Shown here piece by piece: positions 12,968 to 13,094 of a stretch of 13,094 nt of DNA; positions within the stretch are counted from its first letter, which is position 1, and each line of letters begins with the position of its first letter. Source of the stretch: JBBAEA01 sp041656175 (GTDB taxonomy: Bacteria; Myxococcota_A; Bradymonadia; UBA4248); the NCBI GenBank assembly GCA_041656175.1, contig JBBAEA010000101.1, positions 1 through 13,094 of the forward strand, given 5' to 3'. Both the position numbers and the translations under genes were made by a program. Under the pieces are notes generated by a model, which worked only from the letters and a program-made list of their open reading frames with translations, was not told the origin of the DNA and ran no database searches.

Positions 12968-13094
12968 GGGGGGGGGGGTAGCGCAAGATCACCCATAAAA
13001 GGCGCTTAATGACGCACGACGTGCGAAGGTTGCGCGAATAGCGCAAACTTTGCACGTCGTAAAGCGGAATTTAGCGCATTTTAAGGGAAGCTTG
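12968..13094 (+). repeat. Long covarying hairpin element, copy B (cut by window edge)
   Basis: A run of eleven G (12968-12978), TA, then GCGCAAG (12981-12987). The inner helices are ACGACGTGC/GCACGTCGT (13016-13024/13052-13060) and TTGCGC/GCGCAA (13030-13035/13041-13046), with a GAATA loop. The sequence ends in AAGGGAAGCTTG, the reverse of CAAGCTTCCCT in copy A, so only the last few bases of the closing arm are missing. Sense is opposite to copy A in window orientation. Confidence 0.8.

Larger units (their letters stand above)
12401..13094. other. Repeat island upstream of the lipid operon
   Basis: Nearly 700 bases without a credible gene. From left to right it holds the leader of the lipid operon, a CTCTGATT element (12506-12583), a featureless stretch (about 12585-12640), the second long inverted repeat (12645-12837), a CTCTGATT variant (12839-12900), a short AT-rich stretch, and the second covarying hairpin running off the window edge. 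Open frames here are translations of the repeats. Confidence 0.7.

Overview
The window carries seven convincing protein genes, all on the minus strand, with repeat-rich non-coding DNA between them. The organism is most likely a Gram-negative (diderm) bacterium. MurE has the DNPR signature of a meso-diaminopimelate ligase, and Rho is collinear with the proteobacterial protein from its first residue. Nothing here fixes the phylum; a deltaproteobacterial-type lineage is only a guess. No tRNA, rRNA, CRISPR array, transposase or phage gene was seen.

Layout from right to left, which is the direction of transcription: (1) 12401-13094 is a non-coding repeat island. (2) 9126-12400 holds a PgsA-like CDP-alcohol phosphatidyltransferase, then 2 nt away a DIPP-synthase-like CDP-alcohol phosphatidyltransferase with a worn nucleotidyltransferase-like N-terminus, then after a structured 168-nt gap a class V aminotransferase of the AGT/AEP-transaminase type. 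Together they suggest synthesis of an unusual phospholipid or phosphonolipid headgroup. (3) 8513-9125 is a second repeat island. (4) murE stands alone, outside any division and cell-wall cluster. (5) 6548-6964 is non-coding, with a long structured hairpin element and a promoter-like sequence. (6) 1756-6547 holds a bacterial SNF2-family ATPase whose end overlaps the start of a SWIM zinc-finger protein, as in the Bacillus subtilis ywqA/ywqB pair. (7) rho has its own good promoter and a downstream intrinsic-type terminator.

Four families of non-coding repeats recur. The most striking is a hairpin of about 117-125 bp present twice (6817-6933 and 12981-13094, opposite orientation). The two copies differ in sequence, but seven helix positions change on both sides so that pairing is kept. 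This is strong evidence of selection on a folded RNA or single-stranded DNA. The others are: a long inverted repeat with arms reading TTTTCTTTGCCATTTTG (8825-9015 and 12720-12836; one copy has a perfect 64-bp tandem duplication); a CTCTGATT element with GC-rich hairpins (four or five copies, one covering the 5' end of the longest murE reading frame, one containing the stop codon of the aminotransferase gene); and a 40-bp AGCTAGAG element (181-220 and 8659-8700).

The best candidates for something new are the covarying hairpin family and the lipid-headgroup operon with its two worn active sites.
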